Shown here one piece after another: positions 59,962 through 64,000 of a DNA stretch of 64,000 nucleotides. Source of the stretch: Utricularia gibba (taxonomy: Eukaryota > Streptophyta > Magnoliopsida > Lamiales > Lentibulariaceae). The position numbers and the translations under genes were made by a program. The stretch spans positions 620,001 to 684,000 of the forward strand of contig NEEC01000004.1 of assembly GCA_002189035.1 (NCBI GenBank). The letters are read 5' to 3'. Below the pieces are notes generated by a model. That model searched no databases. It had not been told where the DNA came from and saw only the letters and a list, made by a program, of their open reading frames with translations. The first letter of the stretch is position 1; the number at the start of each line of letters is the position of its first letter.

Positions 59962-62454
59962 TGGAGGCGAAAAATATTTTCATTTTTTATTTTTCACGAG
60001 GTGGATTTTTTTCCTACTCTCGAAGAGGGTAACTTTTGGGATTGGTTGGTTAGGGGTTAGAGGTTTTTGCTCAATAATTTGGGTTTCATTTGTTGATTTT
60101 AGAATGTAAGAAGTCAAATCCTTGCAGGGTAGGGCGACACTTTTCACACGCATGCGACCTTTTTACCTCTGTGTCCGTGTGAATTCAAGTTCTTGTGATA
60201 TGCAAAAACAACTTATTGGTCTGTTATTCATATTCCCTCCTAGTCAAATTAGCTCACAATTAGTTAGTATAGGAACACAAAACAAGTGAAAACAGAAATA
60301 CTTCTAACATACTCTTCATTCGGTAAGAACGGTTGACGTCTAGTTTGCACCTCTAGGTAGTTGTTCGTGTGCCCTCCACCTTCCACGAATCCATCGAAGC
60401 TTGAGGTGTTCATGATTAATTACTATAGCAAATAATGAACACAAGAGAAGAGATGGTAACTGGAAAAATGCTACCACGGAGGTGTTCATTAATGCAACTT
60501 CGGAAATATATAGAATTAAATTACAATTAATAATATTATAAGTTATTGAAATAAAAATCACTTTTCAGTTTTTTAGACTCTAAAAATACATTAATTTTCA
60601 TTTTATCAGAATATTATTTTGATACAAAATAGAAATTAGAAACTAATTGATAAGTGTTATTTTAACTCTCAAAATCATCACTTACTTTACCTAAGTGTAT
60701 GAATTATAATAATTATGATCTCAAGTGTTATTCACTCAATGATATTATAGCAAAGTATAATGATTGATAGTTACTACATATCAATATTTTAGAAGATTTA
60801 CAAGACATTTGTTAAATGAGAGTCAAATTAGTACTGAGACTCAGAACTAAAGTGTTTTTATTTCTTTTTTATTATTTATATTAATTCTCAAAATTCTTAT
60901 CACCTGTGCGCTTAGTGAATAAATACTAGTTACTATGCAAAGGAAAAAAAAAGAATGTTAGGTGCACAAAATGGACATCCTGAAGAGAAAATGGGCATCT
61001 TGCTTAAGGCGAAAGCAGCCATCATGTGTAGGGCCCATAGGGCCATGGGCCCAACAAGGATCCCTCAACGACTCCAAGGTTTATTTATTTAGCCAATGAT
61101 ATCATTACTATTTTCATTTTCAAATCAATAATAATAATAATAATAATTCAAAAATATGTAATTTTAATAATATATGTCTGAAAAAATAATTTTAAAAATG
61201 TGAATAAAAAACTCAAATATAACATAAGTCTTGGTATGAATTATAACCTAAGTTGCATGTATTAGGTGTGCCAACTCAAGTACACAATATGATACATGAT
61301 TTAATAAGCCATCTATTAGTCCAGCTTCCTCTGTCATTATATATATGTATAAGGTCCCAAGCCAATGCCCACAAATCAATTATACTATTTTTTAAAGTGC
61401 AAAATTTATTAAAAATTTGAAATAATAATTAACTAAATCACTTTTTTTTTTAAGAAAGTTCGATTCCAATGAATTCTTTATCAGTTCTTGAAACAACATC
61501 ACTTTATAAATTAAAAATCGAAACAATAATCTTAACAGATATATAAAATTTTAACTATCTGAGTTCATTTATTTATACATGCCAATTATTTTATCATTAA
61601 ATTAGAAGTTTATAAATTGTTTTATTATTTAAACGTATTAGTTAGATATTATTTTTTTTAATATTTCATTACTATCATATAATATATTACATATTTATGT
61701 ACCACGGTATCATAACATAACTTCTATCTCTATAACAAATGTGACACATTATATTCGAGCTTCATACTTATCATCTATTCACTTCAAAAAAAACCCGATA
61801 CACCGAAGATCATTAGCTACAAAATCAACACCACGAGCTCCCTAATCCACCACTTAGTCTTTGTAGCATCACTCCATAGGAAGACTCGTACGTATGTAGT
61901 ATTTTTCGGTATACGTCATAAATCAATAATTCAAGATCAAAATTTCTAATCCCCGCCCTTGATAGTCCGTACGTTCATTTACTGCTTCAGTACTTGCTCC
62001 TTGAACCATGCCGCCGACGCTAAGTAACCGATAAAAATAACTATCATTAATCTTAATGTTTGAAATAAGACCAGGATGGTTAATTTTCAAAAATGTAGTC
62101 GAGTTGATGCCCAGGAAACCCTAAGTTTGATTTTTGGGGATATTTTTAATTTTAATATAAAGTATATTCTTTTTTATATTGTAAATAAAAGTGTGTGTAA
62201 GTAACGAGGGATGAAATATTCTGCTGTCTGATCTTGACTATGATGTTGATAATGGTTGACTTTGTGCCCCCCCGTAATTAGTAACTTTAGGTCCTAGGAA
62301 TTAAGTATATAGTAAAGTGACTTGACTTTTGGCTATTTATGGCTCTAATTCTGCACATATATATCTATTTTTGGACCAGTTTCTTCAGCTAAACTGTGTT
62401 GCTCCACTTCCTTTTCAAAAAGCGAAAGTTGTGAACGGACGGTGCTGGGTGGTT
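59962..62454. other. AT-rich intergenic region
   Basis: A 2.5-kb stretch, extremely AT-rich from 60480 to 61800, with short A/T and ATA runs. No open frame of note, no transposon ends and no RNA gene was recognised. The last part is the PSY gene's upstream region. Confidence 0.5.
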
Positions 62455-63080
62455 ATGGGTTTCCCACGGCGGCTGCCGGTTGCTAGCGTGGTGCTTCTCC
62501 TGTTTCTGGCTGCGTCACTGGCATCCTCCGCCGCGATTCCGATGGCACGTAAGGCGCATATAGTCGTAAAACATCCATTCATTAATATTGTTTTTGTGTG
62601 ATGTACGAGGAGCATGGCGCTGTTTATGTTACGGTAATAAATATCTCAAATCTTTGCCCTACTCTGAATTCATGAGCCGTGAAGCAGGGCAGCTATTCAT
62701 TGCACCAGAGGGTCGTCTTTCCGCCGGGGTCTCCCCTCATGAGGTGAATATCGTTTTCCAACAGATAGTATGCATATTCAACTACTTATTGGGTTAACTG
62801 AATTTCAAGGCTTCATGTCAAATCCCTTATCGATCCGTAGGAAAGAAAATATAAAAAGAAAAAGCAAAGAAGAAGAAGCTCACTATGCTTCCTTAGGTCA
62901 ATCGTTCAGGCTCCATTTAGTTCTCTATGCATCATCTGCTTGTAGTATCTGCATCCCACTCATGTTGTGTTGTGACCTGAGAAGGGATCGGAGGTGGGCG
63001 GGAGTCGAAGAATGATGATCAAGCTTACCGATTACGATAGGACTTCGGCGAACAGGGATCATGTTCCATTCCCGGGATAG
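62455..63080 (+). CDS. PSY: PSY-type tyrosine-sulfated peptide precursor
   Basis: PSY peptides are secreted, sulfated on Tyr, and promote cell expansion through receptor kinases. Three exons fit: 62455-62548, 62688-62743 and 62982-63080, giving 82 residues. A signal peptide (PVASVVLLLFLAASLASSA) is followed by a short pro-region with FIAPEGRLSAGVSPHE. The C-terminus contains DYDRTSANRDHVPFPG and the stop. The spacing D-Y-x3-S-A-N-x2-H-x-P is exactly that of PSY1 (DYGDPSANPKHDP), with Asp before the Tyr as sulfotransferase requires. The splice sites are C|GTAAGG, AAGCAG|GG, GAG|GTGAAT and CTGAG|AAG, and the phases agree (1, 0). The acceptor of exon 2 could also be three bases earlier. Short exons leave no long open frame, so the gene is easily missed. 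Confidence 0.75.
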
Positions 63081-64000
63081 TGCTGCTGGATGCTGGTAGC
63101 AGCACTGTGGGCTCTCAACTGAACCACCATTTCCCGCTTACCTGGTAGTACTAGTTCCTCTCCAGTCTCCAGCATGCTTGTATTTAATACATAAATAGAT
63201 AAAAGAGAAAGAGAAAAAGGAAAATAAAACCCTGCCGCCCGCCGATGGAATGGGGGTAATGTAATGTGCTTACAAATTACCAGAACAGGACAGCAGCGTT
63301 CTGTTTTCTACTCTAAATCTGCCTACTCAAAATCAAACATCCCCAGTGTCTCGAGTTGCAGATTTTTCCTAATTAATAGGATATATAATACCACATTATC
63401 AAATATATAAAAAAATTAGAAATCACTAATCATTATTGAATTTAATCTTTTTTATTATGATCTATGATTTTTGTATATTTGTACTTCATGTGTGTATTTA
63501 TTTAATTCATTGGATTCAGAATTTCAACATAGTATTAAAACATTTGTCTTGTGACTTGTATGACAATATGGATTTCGTACTGGTATGAGTTTCAATAAAA
63601 AAAAAGAAAAAATGAACAAGAATATACATTGAACTTAAGCAAAAAAATTAGATCGACTAATGACTTAAGTATTATCTATAATTACAAAAAAACAAGTTTT
63701 AACCGGATCAAAGTTAATTCGACTCTATGACAAGTGTTCAAATATACAATCTTACATCAAAAAATAAAATTTAAATAATAAAATATATAATAAATTATAA
63801 ATTAATATTAATCTATTTAACTTAATATTTTCTATATCACATACCATCCTGAATTTCAACACTGTTACCTCCGCCACCCAACCGAGCGGAGGATAACTGT
63901 CGGCATGCTACCTATCCAGCATCCCTTCCAGAAAGGTGAACTGAAGTACTAAACTATCACTGTTACCCAAGTGATGAAGATGAACCCTCGCCACCACGTC
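63081..64000. other. AT-rich flank after the PSY gene
   Basis: The PSY 3' region followed by AT-rich DNA to the window end. No gene is recognisable. Confidence 0.5.

Overview
This is nuclear DNA from a flowering plant. The genes have many short GT-AG introns and plant-only families: class II trehalose-phosphate synthase, STERILE APETALA, ZEITLUPE, CONSTANS-like, QWRF, CBP60, STIG1 and PSY peptide. They sit in AT-rich spacers. Nothing identifies the species. I recognise 17 protein-coding genes, one uncharacterised conserved gene and one gene relic, roughly one gene per 3.5 kb. I see no transposase, integrase, reverse transcriptase, rRNA or CRISPR sequence.

Layout: AUG8-type QWRF protein (+, 550-3500); uncharacterised coiled-coil protein (-, 3994-5354); reticulon-like protein (-, 6445-8770); STERILE APETALA (-, 10523-12125); serine carboxypeptidase (+, 14959-17420); RING-H2 protein (+, 17724-18320); TPS11-type trehalose-phosphate synthase (+, 20079-22703); CONSTANS-like B-box/CCT protein (-, 24114-25191); ARL1 GTPase (-, 26677-28387); CBP60 calmodulin-binding protein (+, 29854-32986); plasma-membrane H+-ATPase (-, 33596-37996); two tandem ZEITLUPE genes (-, 39616-41767 and 42461-44722); VLN4-type villin (-, 45464-51024); a START-like protein with a decayed copy beside it (-, 53564-55440); a GT47 exostosin (+, 56442-58015); a STIG1-like protein (+, 59358-59961); and a small PSY-type peptide gene (+, 62455-63080). 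I rebuilt exons by hand from splice sites, reading frame and family alignment. In nearly every gene the exon phases close exactly. The genes are independent single transcription units and form no pathway cluster.

Main observations: (1) Six genes carry eight single-base losses, all in or beside short G/C runs, and restoring one base at each gives the expected length. Residual indels in a long-read assembly are the likeliest cause. (2) The ZEITLUPE pair shares a nearly identical tract of about 710 bp inside otherwise diverged copies, as expected from gene conversion. (3) A three-exon gene for a PSY-type sulfated peptide lies where no long open frame marks it. (4) The villin gene has an 11-nt microexon, and three introns here look like GC-AG introns. 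I found no convincing undescribed multi-gene system.
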